Shown here: positions 17,126 to 26,246 of the stretch, one piece after another
How the letters are laid out: every line of letters starts with the position of its first letter
How positions within the stretch are numbered: the first letter of the stretch is position 1
Source of the DNA: Clostridiales bacterium
Lineage (GTDB): Bacteria > Bacillota > Clostridia > Oscillospirales > QAKW01
Direction: 5' to 3'
Assembly: GCA_003343605.1 (NCBI GenBank)
Contig: QAKW01000071.1
Location: 1 to 64,000, forward strand
Length of the DNA stretch: 64,000 nt
The notes under the pieces: model-generated
The model's database searches: none
What the model was told of the DNA's origin: nothing
The model's input: the letters and a program-made list of their open reading frames with translations, nothing else
Made by a program: the position numbers and the translations under genes

Positions 17126-18508
17126 ATGCGGATTTTAGATATTTTTTCAAAAATAGCGGCAATTCCTCATGGATCGGGCAATACAAAGGCGCTGAGTGAT
17201 TTCTGCCTGGCCTATGCGAAAAAGCGCGGCTATCAGGCGCGGCAGGACCGGTGGAATAACTGCCTGATTCGGGTGCCGGCCTCCCCCGGGCGGGAGGACC
17301 GTCCGGCGGTGATCCTGCAAGGGCATCTGGATATGGTTTGTGAAAAAGAGCCCGGCCTGCAGCATGATTTTTTCAAAGACGGGCTGCAGCTGGTCCGCCG
17401 GGGAGACGATTTATTGGCCCGAGGCACCACGCTGGGCGGCGATGATGGAATCGCCATTGCCTATTGCCTGGCGCTGCTGGAGGAGAAGGAGCTGCCTCAC
17501 CCGCCGCTGGAGCTGTTTTTTACGGCGGATGAAGAAACCGGTATGGATGGCGCGCGGGGCTTTGATCCCGCCTGGCTGAAAGGGCGTAGGCTGCTGAATC
17601 TCGATTCGGAAGAGGAGGGTGTTTTTATCGTATCTTCCGCCGGCGGGCGCTGTGTGACAGGGCGCCTCCCGCTTCAGCGGGAACGGTGCGGCCTGCCGGT
17701 TTATCAGATTATTGTTGAAGGCCTTCAGGGCGGGCACAGCGGTAGTGAGATTCACCGGGGGCGTGCCAACGCCAACATTCTTCTGGGGAAAATTCTGGCC
17801 GGCCTCCCCTGCCGCCTGATTGAAGCGGAGGGCGGGCTGAAAAACAATGCCATCCCCCGGGAAGCGCGTGCGCTTGTGGCGATGGAAACGCCGGTAGATG
17901 CCCCGGCGCTGACAGCGCTTTTCCGCCGTGAATACGAAGAGCGGGAACCGGATCTTCAGATCCGGGTGGCAACCGCAACGGCCGATGAGATGCTGGAAGA
18001 AAGCTGCTCCAAGCAGGCGATTGCGCTGCTCTCTTCCCTGCCCGACGGCGTTGCTGAAATGAGCGGGGAAATCAACGGGCTGGTGGAAACCTCCTCCAAT
18101 CTTGGCGTTTTAAAAACAGAGCGGGATTTTCTGAAGCTTACGGTTTCCATCCGGAGCATGAAAAATACCGGGAGGGATACGCATACCGGCTTATTGACTA
18201 CTCTGATGGAGCAAAATGGGGCGCTGACAGAGGTGGAGGAAGGCTATCCCGCCTGGGAATACCGGAAAGAATCAGCCTTGAGAGAAACCCTGGCGGAGGC
18301 CTATGCGGAAATCTACGGCGCCGCGCCCAAAATGGTTGCGCTGCACGCCGGGCTCGAATGCGGCATTTTCGCCTCTAAGCTGCCCGGGCTCGATGCGGTA
18401 TCCATCGGGCCGGATATCCGGGATATTCATACTACCCGGGAGCGGCTTTCTGTTTCTTCCGCTGTTAGAACCTGGGAGCTGCTGAAGCTGACGCTGGAAA
18501 AATTGTAA
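17126..18508 (+). CDS. pepD: Aminoacyl-histidine dipeptidase PepD (M20 family)
   Basis: Zinc aminopeptidase that cleaves Xaa-His and other dipeptides in the cytoplasm, 460 residues. The M20 metal-binding segments are visible: QGHLDMVC (His and Asp), GTTLGGDDGIA (bridging Asp), FTADEETGMDGA (general base Glu and ligand Glu) and LDSEEEG, with a late ALHAGLECGIF. The lid domain lies between about 190 and 380. The start at 17126 (MRILDIF) has AGGGG upstream and is preferred over an in-frame start at 17105. Confidence 0.92.
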   Translation: MRILDIFSKIAAIPHGSGNTKALSDFCLAYAKKRGYQARQDRWNNCLIRVPASPGREDRPAVILQGHLDMVCEKEPGLQHDFFKDGLQLVRRGDDLLARGTTLGGDDGIAIAYCLALLEEKELPHPPLELFFTADEETGMDGARGFDPAWLKGRRLLNLDSEEEGVFIVSSAGGRCVTGRLPLQRERCGLPVYQIIVEGLQGGHSGSEIHRGRANANILLGKILAGLPCRLIEAEGGLKNNAIPREARALVAMETPVDAPALTALFRREYEEREPDLQIRVATATADEMLEESCSKQAIALLSSLPDGVAEMSGEINGLVETSSNLGVLKTERDFLKLTVSIRSMKNTGRDTHTGLLTTLMEQNGALTEVEEGYPAWEYRKESALRETLAEAYAEIYGAAPKMVALHAGLECGIFASKLPGLDAVSIGPDIRDIHTTRERLSVSSAVRTWELLKLTLEKL

Positions 18509-18539
18509 AAACCGGAGAGGATTTCCTCTCCGGTTTTTT
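18507..18539. terminator. Bidirectional terminator between pepD and the ECF-S gene
   Basis: Stem AAAACCGGAGAGGA / TCCTCTCCGGTTTT with a 2-base loop and T-runs on both strands, between convergent genes. Confidence 0.88.
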
Positions 18540-19041
18540 AAAGATATTTTTTCAGCACCTGATCCAATGGATAAAAAAGGATCAGAACCGAAACAAAATT
18601 GCCCGCGCAGTGAACCAGGTCAAAGGGGATTCCGCTCACAATATAGCCGAATCCCGCGCCGGGACCGCCTGTTATAAAATAGGGAATGGAGCAAAGGGTG
18701 CCGAACAGCAGGCCGAACAGCCCGGCAACGATCGCCCAGAGCACCGGATGAGACCATTTGCGCAGCGGCATCACCAGCGCAACCAGCAATGGCCAGATAT
18801 AAAGATAATTAAACCACCAGATCCCAAAACCGTAAAGCAGCCCTTCCGCCACAATAAAGGCAAAAACAGAGAGCAGCGCCTTCCATCCCAGCCGGCAGGC
18901 CGCAAGAATCACCAGCAGCGTTACCAGCTCAATATTCGGCAATCCGGCAAGGGCAACCTGCAGCGCAATCATCATGGCCGCAAAAACGGCCAGGGCCGTC
19001 AGCTCCCGCAGGTTAATAACCGATGGTGTAGGTTGCTTCAT
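18538..19041 (-). CDS. ECF transporter S component, probable cobalamin-specific
   Basis: Membrane substrate-binding subunit of an energy-coupling factor transporter, 167 residues with about six hydrophobic spans. The N-terminal RELTALAVFAAMMIALQ helix is typical of S components. It lies downstream of a DUF4430 gene (29-bp overlap) in a unit led by a cobalamin riboswitch, so vitamin B12 or a corrinoid is the likely cargo. No ATPase or EcfT subunits are nearby, so it probably shares a group II energising module encoded elsewhere. Start ATG at 19041 has AGGA six bases upstream. Confidence 0.82.
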   Translation of the reverse strand: MKQPTPSVINLRELTALAVFAAMMIALQVALAGLPNIELVTLLVILAACRLGWKALLSVFAFIVAEGLLYGFGIWWFNYLYIWPLLVALVMPLRKWSHPVLWAIVAGLFGLLFGTLCSIPYFITGGPGAGFGYIVSGIPFDLVHCAGNFVSVLILFYPLDQVLKKYL

Positions 19042-19408
19042 AGTGTTCCTGATCCGCGATCACCTGCTCATTCATTCCCACGGTAATCGGAGTGCCGTCC
19101 TTGGAGATACACCACCAGGATTCATCCTTGCTCCAGTCGGCGGTAACGCCGTCGATGGTGGTATAAAAACCATCGGCGGAATAGGTGATCAGCCCGGCTT
19201 CCTCCAGCGCGTTCGCCAGATATTCCTGATCGGTGGAAAGGGTGTGCTTTTTGCTGGCACCATCCTGATAGACCACCTCAAACGTAATGTCCTTGCTTCC
19301 CTTTTCAGGCTTGGCAGAGAAACCCTTCCAAAGGAGCAGTGCGGCTGCCACAAGAGCAACGAGAACTGCAGCGCTGATTCCAATCAGCAGCTTTTGATTT
19401 TTTTTCAT
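19013..19408 (-). CDS. DUF4430 (transcobalamin-like) membrane-anchored protein
   Basis: 131 residues with an N-terminal signal anchor (about 6-27), then a small beta domain of the DUF4430 type. Recognisable parts are ITFEVVYQDG, a YLANALEEAGLI segment and the W-rich WSKDESWWCISKDG followed by GMNEQVIADQEHYEATYTIGY. DUF4430 resembles the C-terminal domain of transcobalamin/intrinsic factor. With the B12 riboswitch just upstream, capture of cobalamin at the cell surface for the ECF-S component is likely. Two adjacent ATGs follow AAGGAGAAGG; the second, at 19408, has better spacing. Confidence 0.82.
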   Translation of the reverse strand: MKKNQKLLIGISAAVLVALVAAALLLWKGFSAKPEKGSKDITFEVVYQDGASKKHTLSTDQEYLANALEEAGLITYSADGFYTTIDGVTADWSKDESWWCISKDGTPITVGMNEQVIADQEHYEATYTIGY

Positions 19409-19509
19409 CATCCTTCTCCTTTTATAAAATTTGAAACCGGCCGGTACGATCTGATAATACATCCGCAGGGCGCTCCCCCTCTTTTCTCTGCCCTAAAGAA
19501 AGGCGGCGC

Positions 19510-19699
19510 CCGGCGAACGGTCAGGCACTCGTGACAAAAATCGCCCGGCCCTCCGGCGCCAAGTCTTTCGGCTTATGGCTCAGGCGGCACCGGCCCGCCT
19601 TCCCGGAAAACGCATTCCAGTGGCTTAAAATGAGCGGCGCCTCGCCAATTACGGCGACGAGTTCGCGGGGGATTCGCACCCCACTTCCTTGTTCGCCGG
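19510..19699 (-). promoter_or_regulatory. Cobalamin (B12) riboswitch
   Basis: On the minus strand between recA and the DUF4430 gene. Conserved B12 aptamer pieces occur in order: GTGCGAATCCCCC (near 19679-19667), GCCACTGG (19624-19617), GGGAAGGCGGG (19604-19594) and GAGCC-ATAAGCCGAAAGACTT (19581-19561). A long-range stem CCGGCGAAC (19699-19691) / GTTCGCCGG (19518-19510) closes it. Downstream, AGGGC/GCCCT pairing before the ribosome binding site may form the expression platform. Confidence 0.9.
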
Positions 19700-19749
19700 A
19701 GTGGTTTCGTTTCTAAAGTTTATCACAGGGAAAATAAAATGTCAAAACC

Positions 19750-19778
19750 TTGATTTCTTGGCCTGAATCATATATAAT
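19750..19778 (+). promoter_or_regulatory. recA promoter
   Basis: TTGATT at 19750-19755, 17 bp, TATAAT at 19773-19778. No Gram-positive LexA box (GAAC-N4-GTTC type) was seen near it, so SOS control is not evident here. Confidence 0.7.
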
Positions 19779-19810
19779 GAATCTATATAAGTATAAAAGG
19801 AGAAACCAAT

Positions 19811-20917
19811 ATGGCGGATAAAAAAGACGCGCTGGCAAAAGCGCTGGAGCAGATTGAAAAACAGTTTGGCGAAGGCGCCGTGATGAAACTGGGCGATAAT
19901 AAACATATGAACGTCGGCGTGATTCCAACAGGCTCTCTTTCCCTGGATCTTGCGCTGGGAATCGGCGGGGTGCCCAAAGGGCGCATTGTAGAGATTTATG
20001 GGCCGGAATCCTCCGGAAAAACAACCGTGGCGCTGCATATCGCCGCGGAAGCGCAGAAGCGGGGCGGCGAAGTCGCCTTCATCGATGCGGAGCACGCGCT
20101 GGATCCGGTTTATGCCGCGGCGCTGGGTGTGGATGTAGACAGCCTGCTGGTTTCTCAGCCGGATTACGGAGAGCAGGCGCTGGAAATCACAGAGCAGCTC
20201 GTTCGTTCCGGCGCGATCGACCTGGTGATTGTAGACTCTGTTGCGGCCCTGGTGCCGCGCACAGAAATTGAAGGCGAGATGGGCGACGCACATGTTGGCC
20301 TGCATGCCCGGCTGATGAGCCAGGCGCTCCGAAAGCTGACCGGCGTTTTGGCAAAGAGCAACTGCGTTGCGATTTTTATTAACCAGCTGCGGGATAAGGT
20401 GGGCGTGATCTACGGCAGCAGCGAAACCACCACCGGCGGGCGGGCGCTGAAGTTCTATTCTTCGGTGCGGATCGACGTCCGCCGCACGGAAACGCTGAAG
20501 GCCGGCACGGAAATGATCGGGAACGCAACCCGCTGCAAAATTGTGAAAAACAAGGTGGCGCCGCCCTTTAAAACAGCAACCTTTGATATTATGTACGGAG
20601 AGGGCATCTCCCATGAGGGCGAGCTTTTGGATCTGGGCGAAAAGCTTAAACTGGTGAAAAAGAGCGGGGCCTGGTTTTCCTATCAGGATACGCGCATCGG
20701 CCAGGGAAGAGACAATGCAAAAAATTTCCTGAGAGAAAATCCCGATATTGCCGCGGAGCTGGAAAAAACGATCCGTGAAAATTTCGATACACTCCGGGCG
20801 ATGGACAGTAAGGTGGCCAAACCCGCCAAAAAGGCGGCTGCTGCGCCGGCGGCCGCAATAGAAGAAGAGGTGAAGCCCGCGGTTTCCCTCGATGTATCGG
20901 CAGACGACTTTGAATAA
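19811..20917 (+). CDS. recA: Recombinase RecA
   Basis: ATP-dependent strand-exchange recombinase and LexA coprotease. The 368-residue length is usual. Walker A is GPESSGKTT (about 66-74), with VDSVAALVP near Walker B, the L2 region [21 protein letters not shown] and [11 protein letters not shown] near 250. The C-terminal tail is Ala/Lys-rich and ends acidic. ATG is preceded by AAAGGAG. It heads a recA-recX-rimO-pgsA run on the plus strand. Confidence 0.98.
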   Translation: MADKKDALAKALEQIEKQFGEGAVMKLGDNKHMNVGVIPTGSLSLDLALGIGGVPKGRIVEIYGPESSGKTTVALHIAAEAQKRGGEVAFIDAEHALDPVYAAALGVDVDSLLVSQPDYGEQALEITEQLVRSGAIDLVIVDSVAALVPRTEIEGEMGDAHVGLHARLMSQALRKLTGVLAKSNCVAIFINQLRDKVGVIYGSSETTTGGRALKFYSSVRIDVRRTETLKAGTEMIGNATRCKIVKNKVAPPFKTATFDIMYGEGISHEGELLDLGEKLKLVKKSGAWFSYQDTRIGQGRDNAKNFLRENPDIAAELEKTIRENFDTLRAMDSKVAKPAKKAAAAPAAAIEEEVKPAVSLDVSADDFE

Positions 20918-21536
20918 ACCGAAGATTACGGCGATCCTCCCCCATGCGGAAAACGCAGGCCTAAGGGATCTGTTTGTAGACGGCGCGTTTTATTGTACCG
21001 TGCCCGCCGCGCTTTTGATGCAGCAGGGGCTTGGCGTCGGCGATTGTTTTGATGAGCAGGCGCTGGAATCGCTCACCTTCGCCGCCAAACTGATTCCGGC
21101 AAAGGAAAAGGCCTATCAGTATTTGGAATACGGCGATCTCAGCCGCAAAAAGCTTTATACAAAGCTGGTGCAGTATGGAATCGAGGAGCCGGTTGCGGAA
21201 GCGGCCTGTTCCCTGATGGAGGAGCAGGGGTTTATCGATGACGGGCGCCTGGCGGAAAGCATGGCGCACCGGTTTGCCGGCGCAAAACGCTGGGGCCCCC
21301 GCCGCATTCTGCCGGAGATGGTGCAAAGGGGCATTCCCCCGGAGCTTGCAAAAGAGGCGGTAGCCATGCTGGATTGGGATTATACCGAATCCATCCGTCA
21401 TTATCTGGAAACCAAGTACCGGCGCGCCGACCTAAGCGATCGGAAGGAGCGCGCCCGGGTATGCCAGGGCCTGCAGCGGCTGGGATTTGAATTTGAAGAT
21501 ATTAACAGCGTGATAATACAGTTTACCGAGGAATAG
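20892..21536 (+). CDS. recX: Regulatory protein RecX
   Basis: RecX binds RecA filaments and modulates strand exchange. The protein has up to 214 residues. Three-helix repeats are visible: [24 protein letters not shown], then [25 protein letters not shown] and a third C-terminal repeat. The start is uncertain: ATG at 20892 overlaps recA by 26 bp, and TTG at 20910 would begin inside the recA stop region. Neither has a strong ribosome binding site, so coupling to recA translation is likely. Confidence 0.88.
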   Translation: MYRQTTLNKPKITAILPHAENAGLRDLFVDGAFYCTVPAALLMQQGLGVGDCFDEQALESLTFAAKLIPAKEKAYQYLEYGDLSRKKLYTKLVQYGIEEPVAEAACSLMEEQGFIDDGRLAESMAHRFAGAKRWGPRRILPEMVQRGIPPELAKEAVAMLDWDYTESIRHYLETKYRRADLSDRKERARVCQGLQRLGFEFEDINSVIIQFTEE

Positions 21537-21540
21537 AATC

Positions 21541-22872
21541 ATGAACGTAGGATTTATCGGGCTGGGGTGTGAGAAAAACACCGTCAACACCGAGATGATG
21601 ATTGCCGCCTGCAGAAACAGAGGCTATCAGATTGTGCACGAGCTTGAAAAAACGCAGGTGGTGGTAATCAATACCTGCGGATTTATCGAGAGCGCAAAGC
21701 AGGAGGCGCTGGAAACCATTTTTGAGGTGGCGCAGCTTAAAAGCGAAGGAAAGATCGAGAAAATAATTGTAACCGGCTGCCTTGCCGAGCGGTATCAGGC
21801 AGAGATCGCGGCGGAAATACCGGAGGCCGATGGTTTTTTAGGGGTCGGCAGCTTTCAGCGGATCGGCGAGGCGATCGATCGGGTTTTAGCCGGTGAGCGG
21901 ATCGAATGGTTCGGTCCGCAATCCGAACTGCAGCTGGAGGGCGACCGGGTATTGACTTCGCCGGTCTATACCTCTTATCTCAAAATTGCGGATGGGTGCA
22001 GCAACCGCTGCGCCTATTGCTGTATTCCCGCGATCCGGGGCGCGTATAAAAGCCGCCGGATGGAAGCGGTGCTTCAGGAGGCGGAGCAGCTGGTGGCAGG
22101 CGGAAGCCGGGAGTTGATTCTGATCGCGCAGGATACCACCAATTACGGAATGGATCTTTATGGGGAACGCCGTCTTCCCGCATTGATCCGCGCCATCGCC
22201 AAAATAGAGGGCCTGCATTGGCTGCGGCTTCTTTACCTTTACCCCGAAAAGATTTCGGATGAATTAATTGCGCTGTTTGCTTCGGAGCCGAAGCTGGTGC
22301 CCTATATTGAAATGCCGGTGCAGCACGCCTCTGGGAAAATTTTGCGGGCGATGCGGCGGCCGGGCGATGCGAACAGCCTTCTGAAGCTGATTGAGAAACT
22401 GCGGGCAAGGATCCCCGGCGTTGCGCTGCGCACAACGCTGATTGTGGGCTTCCCGGGGGAAACCGAAGAAGATTTCGAAGAGCTCTGCCGGTTTGTGCGG
22501 GCGGCGCGTTTTGATAAGCTGGGTGTATTCTGCTATTCCCGCGAGGAAGGAACGCCGGCCTATGACCTGCCGGATCAGATTGAGCAGGCGGTGAAAGAAC
22601 GCCGCAGGGATGTTCTGGAAACCATCCAGGCAGATATTATAGAAGAAAAGCAGGCCGCACTGACCGGCAGAAAACTGGAGGTTCTGGCAGAAGGATACGA
22701 CCGGTTCGGTGAATGCTGGTATGGAAGAAGTTATATGGAAGCGCCGGATATCGATGGAAAGATCTTTTTTACCGGATCCGGCAGCATTGTGCCGGGTCAG
22801 TTTGTACCTGTGACCATTGAGGATACGCTGGATTTTGATTTAATCGGCTCTATAAAGGAGGACTGCTTGTGA
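21541..22872 (+). CDS. rimO: Ribosomal protein S12 methylthiotransferase RimO
   Basis: Radical SAM enzyme that adds a methylthio group to the conserved aspartate of ribosomal protein S12. The 443 residues are arranged as in the MTTase family. The N-terminal UPF0004 domain has its three cluster cysteines in GLGCEKN, NTCGFIE and TGCLAE. The radical SAM CxxxCxxC is in CSNRCAYCCIP near 155. A C-terminal TRAM-like domain begins near 375. The IAQDTTNYG and FPGETEEDF segments favour RimO over MiaB. The final codons overlap pgsA. Confidence 0.93.
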   Translation: MNVGFIGLGCEKNTVNTEMMIAACRNRGYQIVHELEKTQVVVINTCGFIESAKQEALETIFEVAQLKSEGKIEKIIVTGCLAERYQAEIAAEIPEADGFLGVGSFQRIGEAIDRVLAGERIEWFGPQSELQLEGDRVLTSPVYTSYLKIADGCSNRCAYCCIPAIRGAYKSRRMEAVLQEAEQLVAGGSRELILIAQDTTNYGMDLYGERRLPALIRAIAKIEGLHWLRLLYLYPEKISDELIALFASEPKLVPYIEMPVQHASGKILRAMRRPGDANSLLKLIEKLRARIPGVALRTTLIVGFPGETEEDFEELCRFVRAARFDKLGVFCYSREEGTPAYDLPDQIEQAVKERRRDVLETIQADIIEEKQAALTGRKLEVLAEGYDRFGECWYGRSYMEAPDIDGKIFFTGSGSIVPGQFVPVTIEDTLDFDLIGSIKEDCL

Positions 22873-23465
22873 ATTGGCCCAACCGGCTGACAGTTTTGCG
22901 GGTATTGATGATTCCGCTTTTTCTGGTTGTTCTGGTCTTTGTTCCCTATCCGCTCGGCCCGCTGATCGGCGCGGCGATATATGCCGTTGCGTCAGCGACC
23001 GATGCAATCGACGGGCATCTTGCCCGAAAAAATAATCAGGTGACCGATTTTGGGAAATTTCTGGATCCGCTGGCCGATAAAATGCTGGTGATTACCGCCC
23101 TGGTGGTGCTGCAGTATCTGGATCTGATCCATCCGATCATCACGGTGATTATCATTGCGCGGGAGCTGATGGTAACGTCTATCCGCCTGATCGCCGCCAG
23201 CAGCGCCGGCAAAGTGATTGCGGCGGGCTGGTGGGGCAAGGCCAAAACCGTAACGCAGATGATTGCAACGATTTTACTGATGGTGGAGCCGGTTTTACTG
23301 GGGGCGGCCGAGTTTTCCTGGAACCTGCCGCTTCTGACCGGCGCCACGCCGGAAACAACGGCGGTTTTCGGAACGCTGATGCTTTATATCGCAACAATTC
23401 TTACGCTGATCTCCGGCGCGGACTACCTGATTCGAAACTGGAAATATCTCGATTACCGAAAATAA
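22869..23465 (+). CDS. pgsA: CDP-diacylglycerol-glycerol-3-phosphate 3-phosphatidyltransferase
   Basis: Committed step of phosphatidylglycerol synthesis at the cytoplasmic membrane. The 198-residue polytopic protein has the CDP-alcohol phosphatidyltransferase motif spread over DAIDGHLARKNNQVTDFGKF and LDPLADK (residues about 42-70). It starts with GTG overlapping the rimO TGA, and GGAGG lies upstream. rimO-pgsA adjacency is common in Clostridia. It ends at a strong hairpin. Confidence 0.93.
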   Translation: MNWPNRLTVLRVLMIPLFLVVLVFVPYPLGPLIGAAIYAVASATDAIDGHLARKNNQVTDFGKFLDPLADKMLVITALVVLQYLDLIHPIITVIIIARELMVTSIRLIAASSAGKVIAAGWWGKAKTVTQMIATILLMVEPVLLGAAEFSWNLPLLTGATPETTAVFGTLMLYIATILTLISGADYLIRNWKYLDYRK

Positions 23466-23469
23466 AAGT

Positions 23470-23501
23470 AAAACCGGGCGGCATCATTGCCGCCCGGTTT
23501 T
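23470..23501 (+). terminator. Hairpin after pgsA
   Basis: Perfect 14-bp stem AAAACCGGGCGGCA / TGCCGCCCGGTTTT with a 4-base loop. The T-run is short (four), so some readthrough into the thioesterase gene is possible. Confidence 0.75.
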
Positions 23502-23516
23502 GGGAAGGAGCATAAA

Positions 23517-23960
23517 ATGAACCCCTATCTGCACAAGGTGCAATATTATGAAACCGATCAGATGGGCTTTGTGCACCATGCGAATTATCTCCGCTGGTTT
23601 GAAGAGGCAAGGCTTGATTTTCTGGAGCAGATCGGCCTCCCCTACCCGATGATGGAGGAAAAAGGCTATCTGAGCCCGGTATTATCGGCTTCCTGCCGGT
23701 ATAAACAGGCCGCGCGATTTGGAGAAACGGTGGAAATCCTTGCGGTCTTGCTGGAATTTGGCAATGTACGTTTTCGCTACGGATATGAAGTGCGGGATTC
23801 CCAGTCCGGCGTGCTGCACGCCACCGGCGAAACCACCCATTGCTTTATCGGCCGCGACGGCCGGGTATTGGCGCTTCGCCATAAAGATCCTGCATTGTTT
23901 GCGGCGCTGCGGGCGGCGGTAGAGCCCACATCCACAGGGAGTCCTGATGCATATTCATGA
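23517..23960 (+). CDS. YbgC/FadM-family acyl-CoA thioesterase
   Basis: Hot-dog-fold thioesterase of 147 residues that hydrolyses acyl-CoA esters. YETDQMGFVHHANYLRWFEEAR carries the catalytic Asp (YxTDxxG) and the 4HBT signature. The start is ATG at 23517, with AAGGAG six bases upstream; the in-frame extension to 23487 was rejected because it runs through the pgsA terminator. Substrate chain length is unknown. A terminator follows. Confidence 0.88.
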   Translation: MNPYLHKVQYYETDQMGFVHHANYLRWFEEARLDFLEQIGLPYPMMEEKGYLSPVLSASCRYKQAARFGETVEILAVLLEFGNVRFRYGYEVRDSQSGVLHATGETTHCFIGRDGRVLALRHKDPALFAALRAAVEPTSTGSPDAYS

Positions 23961-23980
23961 ATTTTAGAAAGAACTTTTAA

Positions 23981-24007
23981 AAATCCCAGCATAGCTGGGA
24001 TTTTTTA
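23981..24007. terminator. Terminator between convergent thioesterase and Dabb genes
   Basis: Stem AAATCCCAGC / GCTGGGATTT with a 3-base loop and a T-run on the plus strand. Confidence 0.85.
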
Positions 24008-24022
24008 ATGGAGCGCAATCCT

Positions 24023-24322
24023 TTATGAAAGCGTGTAATCAAAGGAGAGGCGCTGGCAGACCGCCGGGCGCACCAGGCCTTCCGCAATTTTGCGGTGCGC
24101 GGGATGCTCCTGATAGGCGCAGAGCGCTTCATTGCTCTCAAACAGCGAATCCATCATCAGATCCCCTGCGGAGGAGGGCAGGCCCTCGGTTATGATCTGC
24201 ATCTTGATCAGGCCGTCGATTTTTCCGTTCAAATCCTCCAGCGCCCGCTTGATTTCAGCGGCGCGGGCCCGGGGTTCGCGCAGATCTTCTTTCAGTTTCC
24301 AGATAATCATGTGTTTTACCAT
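24023..24322 (-). CDS. Dabb-domain (stress-responsive A/B barrel) protein
   Basis: 99-residue single-domain protein of the dimeric alpha/beta-barrel (Dabb) family. It has the typical VKHMIIWKLKE start, a LPSSAGDLMMDSLFES segment and a C-terminal AYQEHPAHRKIAEGLV helix. Members are small dimers linked to stress or used as cyclases, and the function here is unknown. AAGGAG precedes the ATG. It follows the radical SAM gene by 15 bp, so it is probably in the same operon. Confidence 0.82.
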   Translation of the reverse strand: MVKHMIIWKLKEDLREPRARAAEIKRALEDLNGKIDGLIKMQIITEGLPSSAGDLMMDSLFESNEALCAYQEHPAHRKIAEGLVRPAVCQRLSFDYTLS

Positions 24323-24337
24323 GGTATAGGCTCCTTT

Positions 24338-25204
24338 TTAAAATAATGTAAGCTGCTCTTCCCGGGTCTCGGGAAAGGAATGCAGCATTTGAAAGATTTC
24401 AGAAGGGTTGTGACAAATGCCATGCCGGCTGCAAAAATCGGTAAAATAGCGGAAAAGCGCATCGCTCCGCGGGCTAGGGATCTCATAAGATAGGCCGAAG
24501 GCGCGGATATAGTGCGCTTTCAGGCCGGGAAAGAGGCGGTCGAGCTGCCGGTAAAAATAGTCGCGGCTGCCCTCCCGCAGGGTTACCCCCATCCCGAAAT
24601 TCAGAATTCCGGCAACCCCGTTTTCCGCGCAGGCTTCTAATATCCTGCTTAAATTTTCTTCGGTATCGTTGATAAAGGGCAGCAGCGGGCAGAGCCATAC
24701 GATCGTTGGAATTCCCAGCTTTTTGCACCGGCGCAGGATTTCCAGCCGCTGCGTGGTAACGGCAACACGGGGCTCCAGAATGCGGCAGAGCTGATCATCC
24801 CAGGTTGTCAGCGTGACCTGCACAATACATTTGGATTTTTCATGGATGCTATGCAGCAGATCCAGATCCCTCAGGATCAGGGGAGATTTTGTTAAAACCG
24901 CCGCGCCGAATCCATACTGCCGGATCAGCGTGAGGCAGCGGCGCGTCAACCTCAGATCACGCTCAATCGGCTGATAGGGGTCGCTCATGGAGCCTGTTCC
25001 GATCATGCAGCCCTTTCGCCTGCTCTGCAGCGCCTGCTCCAGCAGCGCCGGGGCGTTTATTTTCACGGCCACATCCTCAAAATCGTGGTCGAACTGGTAG
25101 CAACTGCTGCGGCTATCGCAATAAATGCATCCGTGTGTACAGCCGCGGTAAAGGTTCATCCCGCCGCGGGCAGAGAGCAGCCCGCGCACTTTTATTTCGT
25201 GCAT
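24338..25204 (-). CDS. SPL-family radical SAM protein
   Basis: Radical SAM enzyme of 288 residues with the cluster motif CTHGCIYC near residue 22, preceded by the NLYRGC segment typical of the SPL/Rv2578c-like group (related to spore photoproduct lyase). A GTGSMSDPYQPIE segment (about 70-82) is also characteristic. It is much shorter than true SplB, and the late family-specific Cys region was not recognised, so DNA photoproduct repair should not be assumed. It overlaps the upstream WYL regulator gene by 13 bp. Confidence 0.82.
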   Translation of the reverse strand: MHEIKVRGLLSARGGMNLYRGCTHGCIYCDSRSSCYQFDHDFEDVAVKINAPALLEQALQSRRKGCMIGTGSMSDPYQPIERDLRLTRRCLTLIRQYGFGAAVLTKSPLILRDLDLLHSIHEKSKCIVQVTLTTWDDQLCRILEPRVAVTTQRLEILRRCKKLGIPTIVWLCPLLPFINDTEENLSRILEACAENGVAGILNFGMGVTLREGSRDYFYRQLDRLFPGLKAHYIRAFGLSYEIPSPRSDALFRYFTDFCSRHGICHNPSEIFQMLHSFPETREEQLTLF

Positions 25205-26214
25205 AGGCCCCCGCCCTCCCCATAGCGTTCAAGCGCGCGTCTGAGTGCCGCGCAGTATTCGTTTCTGAGATCTTCCGGCTCGGTGATCTCAACCTCGCTG
25301 CCCAGGGAAAACAGCCAGCCGTAAAAAGGCATGCTTGGAATGAGATCAACCCGAATGAGCAGCTTCCCGCCGGGCAGCGGCTGCGGTGCCAGCGCCTTGC
25401 CGAACCGGTCGACCATCACTTCCAGCAGCCGCGGCGGAAAAGAGAGTGCGATCCGCCTGGTTTCACCGCCGAACATGCCGAACAGCCGGGCAGTATAATC
25501 CTCAATATGGATTTTGCGGAACGCTTCTTCCCCGGTGCGCGGCTCCCCGGTAAACGTAAGATCCCCGATCCGGTCCACCCGGTAATGGCGGATCTGCTGT
25601 GCGCGGTGATCAAACGCAATTAAGTAATAAAATTCATCCTGCCAGAGCAGCTGCCAGGGCGAAACGGTGTAGCAGCGCCCATGATGGCGCGGCTGCTTCC
25701 GCAGAGAACCCTGCTCGCTGATCCAATCAAAATAATGAAACCCGACGGCCTGATTTTCGCTGATTGCCCGGTTCAGATCATCTACCAGATAAAAGATGGT
25801 TTCATCCATGTTTTTAATCCGGCTGGCAACATATACCTGCCTGCGCAGGGCGGCGCTCTGCCATCTGCTGGTCAGGCTGCCCAGCTTCGCAAGAAGCTGG
25901 GCGGATTTCTTTTGGGTAATAAATCGGGAGGAGGCAACGGCATCCGCCAGCAGACGCAGCTCTGCGGTTTCAAATGCGCGGCCGGCGGCAAAATATACCG
26001 TTTGTTTGCCTCTGCGTTCCTGCAGAATATCCAGGCCGCATTGATTGAGAGTCTGGATATTTTCATAGATGCTTTTCCGCTCGGCGGAAATCCCAAACCG
26101 GGCCAGGTGCGCGCGGATTTCCTCCATGGTGAGGGCATGGGTTTCATCTGTTTCGCTGAGAAAGATTTCCCTTAACCGCAGAAGCTTTTGCTGCTGATAC
26201 GGATTTCTCGACAT
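25192..26214 (-). CDS. WYL-domain transcriptional regulator
   Basis: 340-residue regulator. An N-terminal winged helix region (about 28-75) contains SAERKSIYENIQTLNQCGLDI. The middle WYL domain (about 145-245) includes VSPWQLLWQDEFYYLIAFD, and a C-terminal WCX region follows. WYL domains sense nucleic acid or nucleotide ligands, and many control DNA-damage or defence genes. Here it overlaps the radical SAM gene and probably regulates its own operon. It is transcribed from a promoter inside the 3' end of spoIVB. Confidence 0.9.
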   Translation of the reverse strand: MSRNPYQQQKLLRLREIFLSETDETHALTMEEIRAHLARFGISAERKSIYENIQTLNQCGLDILQERRGKQTVYFAAGRAFETAELRLLADAVASSRFITQKKSAQLLAKLGSLTSRWQSAALRRQVYVASRIKNMDETIFYLVDDLNRAISENQAVGFHYFDWISEQGSLRKQPRHHGRCYTVSPWQLLWQDEFYYLIAFDHRAQQIRHYRVDRIGDLTFTGEPRTGEEAFRKIHIEDYTARLFGMFGGETRRIALSFPPRLLEVMVDRFGKALAPQPLPGGKLLIRVDLIPSMPFYGWLFSLGSEVEITEPEDLRNEYCAALRRALERYGEGGGLCTK

Positions 26215-26246
26215 GCTGCATCCTCCGAAAACTGATTACTGTTTTC

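Noticed and set aside
19700..19810. LexA/SOS box upstream of recA
   Set aside because: No GAAC-N4-GTTC-like dyad was found near the recA promoter.
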